Translations under genes and position numbers: made by a program
Origin: Himantopus leucocephalus
Taxonomy: Eukaryota > Chordata > Aves > Charadriiformes > Recurvirostridae
Assembly: GCA_003993805.1 (NCBI GenBank)
Contig: RSEF01000031.1
Span: 23,775,616-23,839,615 of the forward strand
Length of the DNA stretch: 64,000 nucleotides
Direction of reading: 5' to 3'
The notes under the pieces: model-generated
The model's database searches: none
The model's input: the letters and a program-made list of their open reading frames with translations, nothing else
What the model was told of the DNA's origin: nothing
In this document: positions 12,725-24,559 of the stretch, piece by piece
Layout: each line of letters opens with the position of its first letter
Numbering within the stretch: position 1 is the stretch's first letter

Positions 12725-13870
12725 CGAGATATATCTGAATGCTGAGAAGCGTTACCAGAACTTTGCAGTCGAGCTGACCATCTGGAATAATGGACAGTAT
12801 TGGCTGTCTTCCATTAGAGGGAATCATTCAAAGTCATAACGGGCAGTGGTCACCAGGGAAAGGGCCAGAGAGAAAGCTAGTCATTCTTTTATATTTGTAT
12901 GGAGTATTAGTGAAGATTTATTAAAACACTTGTCTTATTCCTACAATTGACAGTCGTGGCTATTAATATATTTAGCTACCTTTGATAAAGATACTGCTTG
13001 CTATATTTCAAAATGGCTTACAATATTATATCAAGTACAACCTCTTTATTGTGGGATTTCAAAGTTCAAAAAAAAAAAGATGGTAATATCACTGGGCTTT
13101 ATGTGGTACACAGATAGAACAGGGGGGTTTGCTAAATTTTAGTAATCTACAGAAAATCTAGTTCACCCTTCAGTTGTACAACCCTATATGTGTGATAGCA
13201 TCATTTTATGTATAATTACTTGTCTTTTTTGATTAGAAGAGTTTATTAATGCATCCACACTTCGTGTGAGGGCTAAAAAGAATTCAGTTATTTGTTTTTC
13301 TATGATAGTAGCTTGCACAGTGGATTACAATACAATTCAGCTGACAACATCCCCAGATAAAAGATGATCAGCAAATCTTACTCTAAACCTATACAGTGAT
13401 GTTAAAATATCAGTGTCATTTTGATATTTCAGGAGAATAAGCAGCACACATGTTTATGACAGAATTGCTTTGATAATTTATTTAACAGTGTTTCCTTATA
13501 AGTGCATTTCCTTTGTTTTCAGTGATTAAAAAACCAAACTAGTGATAAATAAGAAGGGGGCACTGGAAATGCTTGTAGGCTTATGAGCCACTTTTTGATA
13601 TTTATTAAACATTTGCCCAAATCCTGAGGTGCATCTTGTCTCCTGAAATGCATCCAAGGGGACAAAGGATTAAAATAATGTTCTAAATAATTATTTTTAA
13701 AAGCTGAAGTTTGTAACTCACAAGTACTGTTGACAAATATTACTGAAATGTTACTTGACAAGCATAAAAGCACAATATTAAGGATGAATAAAACACTTTA
13801 TAATAGCTTTTATCCTGAACAATTCCTTTTCCATGAATAATGAACATCACCACACACACATCCTAACCAC
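12725..13870. other. Gene-free AT-rich sequence
   Basis: No gene or clear repeat is seen. It contains short A-runs (13068-13077) and AT-rich unique DNA. It could hold unrecognised decayed repeats. Confidence 0.5.
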
Positions 13871-13877
13871 ACAAATG

Positions 13878-13965
13878 CCAGGCCAAATTCTGCCGTTGTT
13901 TAGGTCTCACAGCCCCAGCCCCAGAGTTAATGAAGTTGCAAGGCTGTACAGAACTTGGTTCTTTA
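13878..13965. repeat. Old palindromic repeat fragment
   Basis: AGGCCAAATTCTGCCGTTGT matches the start of a known sauropsid palindromic repeat (GGCCAAATTCTGCCCTCAGT). GAGTTAATGAAGTTGCAAGG and a GTACAGAACTTGG segment plausibly represent the remaining decayed arm. Confidence 0.45.
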
Positions 13966-14685
13966 TGTCTCTACCCTCATCTGATAAATGTTAATATTTA
14001 CCTATATATACTGAGTAGGAAACTCTAGTCATTTACTTGGGCCACGCTTAAAAAAAAAAACATTTGGACCATGCTTTAAAAAAGACAGAATTTTTCCAGT
14101 ATTATCAATTTTTAATTGTTGCTAAGTGGGAGAAAACTATTGTGTCTATGTTTCCCGTTCCAAAACCGAACCCAGCATTTGCTGATAATAGCATCTGAGG
14201 CAAACTTCCGCTCCGCAGTACAGGCTGGTGGGCTTCCCAAAGTCGAGCTGATTATTTCTGTATGCATGCATGTTGTTCCACCCATCCAAGCTGTTGCATA
14301 ATCAGATGTATTCAATGGGAAAGGTTCAAGCTTACTGAGCTCTGTGGAAATCATTTGCTGTTTGCCGGCACTTTCTGGACCTGTGTGTGTACAGCAATGG
14401 AAACCTGGAGTTTTTTGCTAAGTTTTGCAGCAGTCTTTTCTCAGCCATTGAAACCTTCCTCATCCCTCTGAGTTCTGGATGTACCATTAGCCGCTTCGAT
14501 GATACTCATTTTAAAAGGTTAACAAACGAGAAGCTAAACCAACCATACAAATAACAGCCAAAAGAACAGTTTCCAAAATGTGTTGCTGTAGTGCCATTTC
14601 CAATTTAATATTCAGACAGAGTAAAGCTAAAGGCCACCAAACCAGGTGGATGAAATAGTTCTGCATTTTATGACTCATTCTTAAA
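13966..14685. other. Gene-free sequence
   Basis: No gene or repeat is recognised. Frames of 60-80 codons on both strands at 14110-14470 lack family resemblance. Confidence 0.5.
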
Positions 14686-14689
14686 TGAA

Positions 14690-14955
14690 ATCTCTTAAAT
14701 ATTGCTAATGAAGCCAGTTATCATATACAGACCCGTAATGCGCCCTTTCTAAGCTGGTTCAGTTACATTTCCCTGTCTAGCAATTTACCCCAGGCCCCTA
14801 TTAAATGAATTATCACGGCTCCTAAATCATCTCTGCGGGGGTTTCCACTAATCCCATCAAGACACTTACACTCCCTTTCTTCCCTCCTAGTGACATAATG
14901 AATTATTATTTCATGGGGAGCTGTTAAAGAGGCCCCTTTGGAAGAGTGTAATGTG
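14690..14955. promoter_or_regulatory. Candidate conserved non-coding element
   Basis: The block contains AATATTGCTAATGAAG, AGACCCGTAATGCGCCC, CTATTAAATGAATTATCACG, CCACTAATCCCATC and GACATAATGAATTATTATTTC. This is dense homeodomain-type sequence with retained CpGs and no repeat. It borders the CpG-rich islet at 14955-15120, so the two may be one regulatory unit. Confidence 0.4.
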
Positions 14956-15120
14956 CAGCGCGGGGAAGGGGAGGGAGCTGCCTGCCGGGGAAGCTGTGGT
15001 AGGTACCGCTGCCCCGGGCTGCCCGGCCACCCTGCCGGTGGGGACACAAAGGGCACCGGTGCCCAGGGCTCCCCGCGCCTCCTCCGGGGCTGGCCCCGAC
15101 AGGCCCCCTGGCCCCAGGGA
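14955..15120. promoter_or_regulatory. Small CpG-rich islet
   Basis: About 165 bp has very high GC content and roughly a dozen CpGs, in a low-GC neighbourhood. A perfect 14-bp palindrome GGGCACCGGTGCCC lies at 15051-15064. It is too short for a standard CpG island but could be an orphan promoter or an unmethylated enhancer core. The frames on both strands here are GC-driven shadows rich in P, G, A and R. Confidence 0.4.
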
Positions 15121-15129
15121 TGACAGGTG

Positions 15130-16478
15130 GGCTCGCTTCCCCCTCCCCACTGTCCCCTGCCCTCTGCTTACCCTCAAGGCTGTGAAAAGCAAAGGGAGAG
15201 GGAATATAAATGTTTTCCTTAACTGGAGGAAGCACCCTGCTCACAAACCACTTGCGGAATCCATTAGGCTAATTTATTAAACACAATTTGCCGTGTGTGG
15301 CTGAACTGAGTAATGATAAAACACATAAATAAGGAGAAACCAGCAGCACTGAGCCGTGGGTTCTGTGGCCCCATACCCCGTTACGATGCCCCTGGCTTGC
15401 AGGGACCATGCCTGTGTTACCCTTCCCTTCAGCCTTCCTGGCACCACCAGAGAGGGGTACAGGGTCCAGTCTGGGGAGGAGGCACATGACTGACTTAAGT
15501 TCATTCCCCTCTTCTGGCTGTACCCGGTCCTAGGGTTGATAATTAATAACAATAAAAGGAGAAGGAGACCATTAAGGAGTAGTAGAGTATTTTGCCAAGA
15601 AAAGGACTGCATGTAGAAACAAGCGCTTCCCTCAGGGAGGATAACTTTCAGGCCTCTATTCTCCAATCAGACTTTTGCAGATGTCCTTCTGACCAATGCT
15701 TTGTTTCTTCTCTGTGAAGAGCCGTAACACAGGTTGATAGTACAAAGTTGGTCACTGAGTTGAAAAAGCACCCAGCACCAGACTTTGATGCCGTGGAAAT
15801 CCTCACTGTTCCCGTGACATCAGCAGAGCACAGCAGGTATGGATGACCTCAGAGCTTGTCCTGAGGCTGATGGGAGGAGAACAACATTCACAGGGCTGTA
15901 AATCAGGTTTACAGCAGATCCAGAAGGACTACAGGGAGAAAAGCCCTAAAACAAGTCCTGGTATGCAGGTCAGACTTATTTTACCTTCACTGATCGTTAA
16001 CTTTCTGTGTAAGATGCAGCAGCAGCGTGATCACTTCTGCAGAGTGATCACCTGTAGCATGTTTGCCTGAGGAGCAGAAGGAGAGCACTCCAGATGAGAC
16101 TTCTCAGCTCCCTTTTACTTCTGTACTCTGGTAGAGAGTATTAGATCATAGCCCTGTGAAAGTAACTTTGTAGGACTTGTAATTTTGCAAAAGCTTGCTC
16201 TGAGCTCTTATAATTGATTTGGCCAATGATTGTAAACTTTTCAGATTGGGGATGTTTTCAGTTTATACACAAAACTGCATTAGCTAATGTAACATACATG
16301 AGAAAAACTCCATGAGAGATCTGTCTGGTGTAGTTTACTCTCCAACAGTGGCCAGACACATTTGCTTACAGAAAGTTTAAAGGCAAGTATTGTGATCCCT
16401 CTTCTTTTTTACAATCAGCCATTTAGGGACTTTAAGCTGTGTTGGAACTATGTATTTCCTCACTTTTTGTAGCTCTAT
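15130..16478. other. Gene-free sequence
   Basis: No exon is recognised. TTAGGCTAATTTATTAAACAC near 15265-15290 may extend the regulatory block upstream. A 129-codon antisense frame (15277-15666) is leucine-rich without a domain. A 9-bp inverted repeat around GTGATCAC lies at 16027-16051. Confidence 0.5.
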
Positions 16479-16479
16479 C

Positions 16480-16785
16480 TGTTATGAATGTGTCTAATCC
16501 TCTTTTAAATACATATATACTTGGTGTTCCCCCAACACCTTGTTTGCAGGTTATGTTCATCCTCTGTGACAAGGTACTTTGTTTTAAACCTACTGCCTGA
16601 TCTTCTAGTTTGCTGACCCTGGTTGTCATTCTGTATTTATCAGTTCATCAGCTCCGGATTTTACCTGTTTCCACCATCTCCTCCCTCCGTTTTCTCTTTT
16701 CCAAGCTGAAATATTTTGTTTGGAAGCCATTCTATGCCTATGACCAGCTTTGCCCTCATCTGTACTTGAGGTTCTTCAAAACATG
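16480..16785 (-). mobile_element. Ancient CR1 LINE fragment
   Basis: On the plus strand the order of landmarks is the reverse complement of an old CR1 3' region: GTCTAATCCTCTTTTAAATA, then CTGATCTTCTAGTTTGCTGA, TTTCTCTTTTCCAAGCTGAA, GGAAGCCATTCTATGCC and GCCCTCATCTGTACTTGAGG. The wording matches the diverged CR1 type common in turtles and crocodilians rather than the younger bird CR1 at 59001. The reading frame is broken and both ends are lost. Confidence 0.8.
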
Positions 16786-16789
16786 CACT

Positions 16790-19415
16790 TGAGGCGGAAT
16801 TGTAGAAATTAAAATAGCCAGTATAAAGACAGAAGCGAGTCATAGTCCTTTGATAAACTCTGTATATTAAGCACAGACAGATGATCCTAGTATGATGAAG
16901 TAAATGTGTGGGGACTGTGTGTTTACATTTATGCAACATAGAAGCTCTGGTTTTGATTAATAAAATCTCCAAGAAAAAGGAAGAGCTAGAGGTGCTACTC
17001 TCACTCTGTAGACTAATCTGTACTCCTCATTGACTTCTCCATTCCCAACTTACAGAGGTACCTAACCCTGAAATAAAACGTACTCCTCCCTCACAAAGCT
17101 TAGAAATGAAGGCTGGTTTTGTGCAGTGTGTAGACAAAATAATTAGGGGTCTCACTAGTTCCAACTGTGTTAAGAGACACGGCAGGGGGTGGGCAAGAAA
17201 AGTGTTTTCTCTGTAATCTTTAGTTGAATAACTATAAATGGTCCTTTGAAATTGTTATGGTCTGTCAGGTAAAACCAGAGGTGCATGAAACATTACATTT
17301 TTAGTTTATTATTCATTTCTGTTTGCAAGGATTTCCATTTCCTTAGATGATTTGAATCTCTGTTCTAGAGAGTAATAACAGTGTCAAAATAAAATTCAAC
17401 CATAACCCAACAGATTTTGCCAAATTTTAGACTGGCAAAATCACCTTGCAATGTTAGAAAGTTTAGCTTGATTTTGGTCAAGACTTGATGGCGTGAGTTT
17501 TCTATTCAAAATCATATTTTTGGCTCAAGTTTAATACTTACAACATCCATAAATGTGGTCTGAGTTCTGGACTTGTGACAAAGTCTCAAAGTAGTCAAAT
17601 TGAATCCGATTTCAAGTGAAATCTTGAAAGATTTGCATCTGCCAGGCAAAATGTGTTCTGCTATATGCATGATTTGAAAACAGACAACTAACCTGCTGCA
17701 GGGATAGTTGTAGTCTGTGCCTGTTGTCAGCAGAAGTTTGGTAGAACAAAGGCCCTACTTTAAAAAATATGGTACTAGCAAAATGACCGTACTTGTAGGT
17801 ATACAATCAGAGCATTAAATAATAAATTAAATTATAAACCATTCAAGTCTGGGGTCTGTTTGGTATTTTAAAATTAATAAATCAATTAACCATCAACATG
17901 TGATTATCCTAGTTGACTTTTCTGAGAGAAGTGCATTTTAGGCACTTGCATTTTGAAATGGGTGATATGCATATTTGTGAACTGTCTCACCTAATGCTGC
18001 CATGTCTGTGTCAGCAAGCACAGCTTAAAATAAAATTTAAAGAAGCGCTTGTGCCACTGGGAAATGTGAAAGACCAATTAGTTACTAAACATTTAGAAGC
18101 TTGCAAATGTGACTAGAAGCATATCCAGAAATTGATGAGGTTCCTTTGATAATTTAAATAGCTCATTATTACTATAATTTTCAGACCAACAGAGAAAAAA
18201 TATGCATCTTACTTTTCATTATCTGCAGTCATTTCTTTGTCCTCAGTCTGGAATAATAGGTATGACTTTATTATCATCATTGTTATTGTTATTAAATTCA
18301 GTTATTCTAAATAGAGAAATTGCTCAGTTAACAATGAAGAACATGGTTTTGCTTAGGGCTAGAATAAAAATTTGACATTTATCATCTCAGCTTAGCTGGG
18401 ATCCATATTCTTTTTTATTTTGCAAACAAAGATTATTGTTGCAGTCCCTAGAAGAGTAGGACTCCAGAAAAGAAAAATCTCTGATAATGATTTGTCTTTC
18501 TGATGCATATTTTCACTTCTAATTAAGTGGAGCATTATGATATGCTGCAATATGTGACAGGTCAAAAATATTTCCCTTGTGTTCTCTGTGAATTATCCGG
18601 AACTCACTCAGACCCTACAGCATGAAGTGTGTAACCGCAGTTCTACAGGATAGATAGTGCCTGGGTAAGTTCACCGTCCTGGTTTGAGGTATGAAACTTT
18701 GTCCTTCTTTCTTGCGCATGAAATGTAAAGTATCTGATGCAGATGAGAAAATTCACTGTTCAAAGTTCTGCTACATACATGAAAGGAGAAACAGGCCTGG
18801 TGGCAGCAAAACCTAGGACATTTCAATGTCCCAATGATTTATTACTAGAGCAAGTGGAAACATAGCAGACCACAATATCATTTATCATTTAATTACAGAT
18901 CTCACTGAAACACCTAGTGTCTGACCACACAAACAGTATGGGACCCTCCCTTGTATTCCTCTCAAAGAAATGTTTTATGATACTACTGTTTGGGAGAATC
19001 TGATTGACAGTTTTTCTGAGAACATGGTCAATCAACTCTAAGTTTATCATTAGACTTCCAGCACGATCAAACTTCCTGTGCTTCATTTTCAGAATGATAA
19101 TTCACTTTCCTTTTGCTATTGTAACTCTACAGGTGGAGGTAGAGGTCAGAGCTCGTCAGAATTTTTATTTTTCTTCATAGGACATCTTGGATAATCAAAC
19201 AGAAGAAATGTTTGGGATTCTTGTTTGGGTTTTTGTTTTAGTAAGTTTTGTCCTATCAATGTATGCTAAAAACATGTACAGATATTCATTGGAGTTACAA
19301 GACACTGTGGGGGGAAAAACAGCCCATAAGCTGTGTACAATACTTATGTTTTATTGTTATAGAATCTCTAATTATCTGCGGATTTCAGAATGTCATGAAA
19401 AATATTGATTGATTA
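16790..19415. other. Gene-free AT-rich sequence
   Basis: No gene or clear repeat is seen. Reading frames are all under 75 codons. Confidence 0.55.
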
Positions 19416-19419
19416 AGAC

Positions 19420-19585
19420 ACACAAGGCCCCTGAGAGATAAGTAAGTAGGATACCCTTTGTTCAGAGATGGAAATGGAAGTGTGGTGACTTACTCAAGGT
19501 CACACAAGGAGTCCGTGGAAGACCTGAGAAATCAGGAATTGTGACACCTGATAAATACCCTGCTCAACCCAAAATCTTCCCCTGG
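19420..19585 (+). repeat. MIR-like tRNA-SINE core
   Basis: The CAGAGATGGAAATGGAAGTG, GTGACTTACTCAAGGTCACA and CAAGGAGTCCGTGGAAGACC segments follow the MIR/CORE-SINE layout (GATGGGGAAACTGAGG, GTGACTTGCCCAAGGTCACA, GGGAGTCAGTGGCAGAGC). The tRNA-like head and the 3' tail are lost. Confidence 0.8.
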
Positions 19586-19589
19586 AAAA

Positions 19590-21635
19590 TATTTTTCAAG
19601 ACCGGTGACAACTGAAGGAAACCACTACGTATACTACAGGGTAGAATATTCTGGTAGAGGTTAAAGGACTTACTAGCTGGAAGCTGTTTCATCTAGCATT
19701 TAATTGCAAAAGGTTGAATCTGAAGATCAAGTGAAGCTAGATTTAGTTTGGTCTTGCATAGATGAATAGTCTGGAGTCTTCCTTGGACACTTCTTACTAG
19801 TATTCAGTTTTATTGCTGTTAATATTTTTGCAGTTAAACTGACTAGTTGTTTGAAAGATGCTGATTGCCATATTGGATTTTTTTTCCCCTAGAGATAAGC
19901 TGTGATTTAATATTTATGTATTTTTAAACATGGTTTCCTTTGCCTTCCAGTCTCCAATCAGAATTACTGCTTCTTAGACTAAAAATTAGTTTTGCATTAA
20001 TTTGTGAATTACATTCTCCAGTACTCCCAGGAAATCTGAATTAGGCCTATATTCTCAAGCTCTTACTTATTGGGAGCAATTCAGTGAAATTTTTAGCTGA
20101 ATAAATGGCACAGAATTGGTAATATAATGTTTATATTTTCCTCAAAATAAAAAACATCTTCTCCCTCTACAGAATTCTTCCACAGAGTATGAGTTCAACC
20201 TCATTCAACCCTAGCACAGAGGGGATTTATTAGCAAATTCTGTCTGCTGAGGGCAGCTACAACATCACACTAATTCTAAATGGACAGTTTTAAAGCAAAC
20301 CAAAGCTGTATTATTTGATGATTCCCATCCAAACCATAATCTTTAGCACATACTCCTCATCTTCTTCTTGTGCATTAAGACAAAGCAGAACAAATCTTGA
20401 AGCCGTGCTGGAGTGTCAGAACCAAACTCAAAGGTAATTTACTTTAGAATCGGTGCTCTTCAGTCCTGCCCCCTGTCTAAGCCTCAGCAACATGTTCCCA
20501 CCACTTCCTGAGGACAACTGGTAGTGATCGTGTCATTACACGGTGAATTGGATCAACTCAGTGACCCAGCTGACCAACAAGAACATTGAATTTCAACCAG
20601 GTTAGAAAACTGGTTTGACTCTTTATGTGGTCCCACTCCAGAGACCACTGGCACAAGGTACCCAATAAGGAGAACTACCCCTTTTTGATGGCAGCGTGGC
20701 CTGAGATGGGCTTAATCCAGCCATGAAGGTTTACCTCACAGCTCGATACATACCCTGAATACTGGGAGCTTAAGCAGTACCCATCAAGAAAATATAACAA
20801 TTTTTTTAAACTAATTATTTATGAAAGACAACCTACAGCCACAGAGATGATGATTCTGGTGTTTATGGTCATGTTCAATCATTTCTGATTCCCTGCTTTC
20901 ATGGTCCTCTCTTCGAGCCTGTCTGCCTGTGAAGATTCCAGTACCTACTCCTACTCTGCTGTTGTAAGGCAGCAGTCTTTCATCATTAATAGGAAATTTT
21001 CTGACTGGTTGGTTTTTTTAAAGCAATTGAGTTGTTTTTAAACAGACCTGCCCTCAAGTCACATAACCTCTGTCTGTGCAAAGAAGCAAAGTCAACAACA
21101 GTAGATGCAGACTTCATAGGAAAAGGAAAGGGATAATTTTTTTGTTGGAGTATGAGTCACCAGTGGACACTCACTGCAGCTCCAACTTCAAAACATCCAG
21201 CCTGATGAAATGCTTATAATGCTGTTTGCACATGAAGTTTCCCTGTTTTGAGTGAGGTTCGGACACTGGGAAGTCTCTGCTTCAAGGTCAAATCTGACTG
21301 CAGAACAGAGTCTTTTCTGGGGCACATGCAAACTGGAGTTCACTTTGTAGTGAGATAACTGTTAGACTTGGACCACGGTTTCAAAATTCTGTTAAAAATA
21401 CTTTTAAAACAGGAAAGCAAGAGAGGCACAAAGTCAATATAATAAATATCTCTTTTTGGGGTTAGTGGTCTCTCTTTAGCTGGGATACAGATTCATCAAA
21501 GGTTGGAAAGATGTGCCTAACTTTAATTTGGGGTAGCTAGATGTTAGACTACAAGCTCACACTTAAATATCACATGCAATCAGGCCATAAATCTAAAGAC
21601 TTGGAAATGAGGCCCTGTGTCATATGTTTCCCCGT
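19590..21635. other. Gene-free sequence, part unexplained
   Basis: No exon is recognised. 20390-20760 is somewhat richer in GC than its surroundings and reads like a decayed element (for example ACCAGGTTAGAAAACTGGTT, an imperfect inverted repeat at 20598-20617). I cannot assign it to a family. Confidence 0.45.
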
Positions 21636-21639
21636 GAAT

Positions 21640-21785
21640 CATTTTGTGCAAGTCAAAGCCTCCCTGCCTCAGTTTCTCTGCGCAGCATATGAAGTGAACA
21701 GCAGCTCCCATTGCCTGCCTTTGCAGTGATTTGATATCTCCGGGAGAAGGGTCCTATCCACGCAGAGTATTATTTATTCGTAGAG
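21640..21785 (+). repeat. Sauropsid tRNA-SINE (MIR-like), copy A
   Basis: GTGCAAGTCAAAGCCTCCCT, GCCTCAGTTTCTCTG, CAGCTCCCATTGCCTGCCT, GTGATTTGATATCTCCGGG and the terminal CAGAGTATTATTTATTCG occur in the order of a SINE whose consensus reads GGGCAAGTCACTTAACCTC, CCTCAGTTTCCCC and so on. The 57-62 codon plus-strand frame here is a shadow. Confidence 0.7.
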
Positions 21786-22009
21786 GGCTGAGGTTTTATA
21801 AACGCAGTGACAGCAACTGTGTTTTGAATATCAGAGAACTTAAACCCTGTCAACATTATTATAGTTGTCTATAACATTTATAATGTTCTAAACTTCCTAG
21901 AAATCATTGCAAGGTGAATGAAGTGAAATATGTTTAACACTAAACATTAGCATCCTCTATTATTCCTCTTTCAAATGTAACCCTCTTTTCTTTACCTTAC
22001 ACAAAACAG

Positions 22010-22340
22010 CCCTATTTCCAGTTCCATCACTGCTCTGTTAAGTAATTTGCGAAAAGCTAACAAAGTCTGGCTACATCCTCATAGCGACTGTTTAAACCCA
22101 TTACTTTCTCTTTTAATCAAATCGCTGTTGTGTCAAAATATACAATTCTCGCCATGAATCTCACTGGCTTGTTACAGTTCACCGGTTGACCTTGAAAATG
22201 TTTGCTCTCCTAAGCGTCTTCTCTTCGGCCTCCAGCTAAATTGCTCAAGACCGGGCCTGATCATTTTTCTATACACAGAGACTTCTCATTAACATAAACA
22301 GAGCAGCAAGCTTAACTGCAACAAACAAAAATCAGCAGTA
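22010..22340. promoter_or_regulatory. Candidate conserved non-coding element
   Basis: Unique sequence with at least seven retained CpGs (GCGACTG, TCGCTG, TCTCGCC, CACCGGTTGACC, AAGCGTC, TTCGGCC, GACCGGGCC), which is far above the local rate. TTTTAATCAAATCGC and AGACTTCTCATTAACATAAAC are also present. A CACCGGTTGACC word resembles a grainyhead/nuclear-receptor site. No frame or repeat. Confidence 0.4.
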
Positions 22341-22539
22341 GAAAAAGAAAATTCAAGAAAGCCCTTAGATGCAGAATGTGGTCTGTGTTATTTAGGGTCC
22401 AGTGTACAGTAAGTGATTTTTTTTACATCCATGTCTTGAATTTTCTATGGGAATAACCCCCCAATCTCAAAAAACAATGTACCATGTCTACAGCTGCTTT
22501 AGTCCTTTTTATTTCTTTCTTAGTTATCTTTCCTTTAGA

Positions 22540-22995
22540 AAATATTTTAAGCCATTGAAGGGCCAAGAAGGGACAATGTAATACCATGCAAAAGCCACTC
22601 ACTCATTAGCATCAAAGATTTGTACAGATCTTAAATGAGGAGTTAAGTGCCAGGGGCCATTTTCATTGTTTAATGTATTAAAGTAAATAAAAATGTATCT
22701 AAGATGTGGACACACAATTAGTTTTGAGTTATTTATCTGGAGTTTGTATGGTTTAGAAAAACTCCATCTTCTTGGCTGATCCTGTCCTAATGCATTTAAC
22801 TTCAGCCATCAGCTATGATTAAACACCTGCTGTTGTGGGGAAACAAAGCACACTAATCCAATATGTATTTCTGACATCTTAAATATCACCCAGTCCCCTG
22901 ACATCAGGCACAGCTTTTCAGCGGGATGGAATTCCAGAGCATATTTTTCTAATTTATGGATGGACAATAAATCAAAATTAAGCCTTGGGCAATGA
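22540..22995. promoter_or_regulatory. Candidate conserved non-coding element
   Basis: Unique AT-rich block with TCATTAGCATCAAAGATTTG (TCF/LEF-like CATCAAAG), TTTTCATTGTTTAATG (SOX-like), CACAATTAGTTTTG, ATGATTAAACACC, and TCTAATTTATGG followed by GACAATAAATC. It is probably a second module beside 22010-22340. Confidence 0.35.
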
Positions 22996-23406
22996 AATAT
23001 ACATCAGTGCAGAATGAACTGACTGCAAACTAGGGCACAGAACAGCAGCAGGGAGAAGTGTGCATTAATGGAGTCCTGAGCTGCAAACACTGATGTGAAA
23101 ATTAAGGAAGTTCCTCTCATTTTATTATAGAGAACAAAAATTAAAAGATAGCAGAAGCCAAACGTGAGTTTCATAATCTCCTGAGCACCCTGCTCTGGGG
23201 GGAATTGTCCCGCTGGTCCTGATGCCACCATTTTATGCCATGTCTGCAAAAGGGATGGTTTAGTGGCATTGCCTCTATTCAAACCCATTCAGATGCTAAG
23301 AGCTTGAAAGTTTAACTGGAATGTTAATTTTACGGGTTTGCATTCTGTATTGGGAATTCTGTGAAAGGAGTAGGAGGGAGAGTGGAAAAAACCTAAAGAA
23401 AAGCTT

Positions 23407-23500
23407 GGGGGGGGGGCGGGGGGGGGGNNNNNNNNNNNNNNNNNNNNNNNNNNNNNNNNNNNNNNNNNNNNGAGGGAGGAGAGAGAGAGGAAGGGGGGAA
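23407..23500. repeat. G-run, assembly gap, purine-rich flank
   Basis: A G-rich run with a single C (23407-23427) runs into 44 Ns (23428-23471) and then a GA-rich stretch. The gap very likely spans a purine/G-rich simple repeat that sequencing could not cross. Both frames drawn through it are artefacts. Confidence 0.85.
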
Positions 23501-23654
23501 AAGGACTAAGAAGAAATGGGAAAAAAAACACAATTCAGAGGGAAAGTAAGAAAAAGGTATAGATATAATCTGTAGTGAAAACCTGAAGGTGATATATACA
23601 CTATATAACTCGTCCTAATCAGTACTACCCTTGAGATATCGGAGGGCTCATTTT

Positions 23655-23725
23655 TTTAGAAGGCGAAATCCTGGCCCCTGCTGCAAATAATCTGGAGTTT
23701 TCCTTTCATTCATATGCAACAATGG
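23655..23725. repeat. Old palindromic repeat fragment
   Basis: GGCGAAATCCTGGCCCCTG followed by CTGGAGTTTTCCTTTCATTC resembles the sauropsid repeat that reads GTGAAATCCTGGCCCCATTG, then GGGAGTTTTGCCATTGAC. It is a single decayed copy. Confidence 0.5.
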
Positions 23726-24061
23726 CTTTTGTCCCTAAGCTTGATAAATACCACAGACTTCCTCTTGGCTGGAGAGTTGTACTTTGTAAAGGTGGTATAC
23801 TTTGTCGTTAATTTAGTATCTATTGGGGGCGGGGGGGAACCCCACAGTATTAAGCATCAGAAATGGAAAGTCTGAAAGACTCCTAATTGGTTTTGTGAAC
23901 ATAAAACATTAGCTTTAGAGATTCACAAAATCTGCATCTTCACCAGGTCCAACCAACCCAACTCTGAATTACCTTAAAAGTTGCATATAGAAGAACCTTT
24001 ATTCTGTTGCAGTACTTAATTATTCAATGTCAAGAGCTAAGTGGCTTAGTTTCTGTTATAT

Positions 24062-24253
24062 CAGGGTCTCCCAGAGTGCAACCCACAGCCACCTGTATCC
24101 TAGAAAGGTTTTGCATGTGACCCACAAAGGGACCTTTCTTCATCTGACATCTTTTGAACATGTTACACAGTAAATGAATTTCTTTATGTGGTCCCCAGCC
24201 TATTGTCCAACCCATTAAGGGGCCCTCAATGAACATGACACTGAGAACACCTG
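24062..24253. mobile_element. Probable hAT-type MITE
   Basis: The 192-bp unit begins CAGGGTCTCCCAGAGTG and ends CACTGAGAACACCTG. The reverse complement of the end, CAGGTGTTCTCAGTG, pairs with the start, giving imperfect terminal inverted repeats with the hAT/Charlie style CAGG-TTCTC. No transposase frame is present. The 8-bp flanks (TGTTATAT and TTGTATCG) match at only half their positions, so the target duplication is decayed or the ends are slightly misplaced. Confidence 0.5.
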
Positions 24254-24414
24254 TTGTATCGTTCCTGAGGACGTGAGGGGTCCCACTAGGTTCAGAGAAA
24301 CTACTTTTGCTTAAAGCTAACCAGGACCTGTGGTTTGTTAGATATGCTGTCCCCGGTCACACCTAGTCACATAAGAATAAAGCAAGGATTTGCAAGACAC
24401 TTAAATCAGGGCTG

Positions 24415-24558
24415 GGCTGAAATAAGTGCTACCTACTTGCAGCTCAGGTGTGTTTCTGAGGTGTGATTAATTTGTCTCTGTGAAGCACTGTGAGGACCTT
24501 GACCTGAAGGGGAGTGAGCATGTAGCATAGTGATGGTTATTATTGTTGTTCTCCTGTA
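24415..24558 (+). repeat. Sauropsid tRNA-SINE (MIR-like), copy B
   Basis: ATAAGTGCTACCTACTTGCA, GAGGTGTGATTAATTTGTC, GTGAAGCACTGTGAGGACC and the tail GTGATGGTTATTATTGTTG follow the family order (TACCTGCCTCACAGGGG, GTGAGGATTAATTAG, GTAAAGCACTTTGAG, AAGTGCTAAGTATTATTATT). Confidence 0.7.
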
Positions 24559-24559
24559 G

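Noticed and set aside
15277..15666. 129-codon minus frame
   Set aside because: Leucine run and no family signature; flanks show no splice or promoter logic.
16027..16051. GTGATCACT/AGTGATCAC inverted repeat as a hairpin terminator or operator
   Set aside because: A 9-bp hairpin in vertebrate DNA with no adjacent gene; bacterial-type terminator logic does not apply.
20390..20760. Possible LTR or endogenous retrovirus piece
   Set aside because: Slight GC rise and imperfect inverted words only; no primer-binding site, polypurine tract, TG...CA ends or viral protein similarity.
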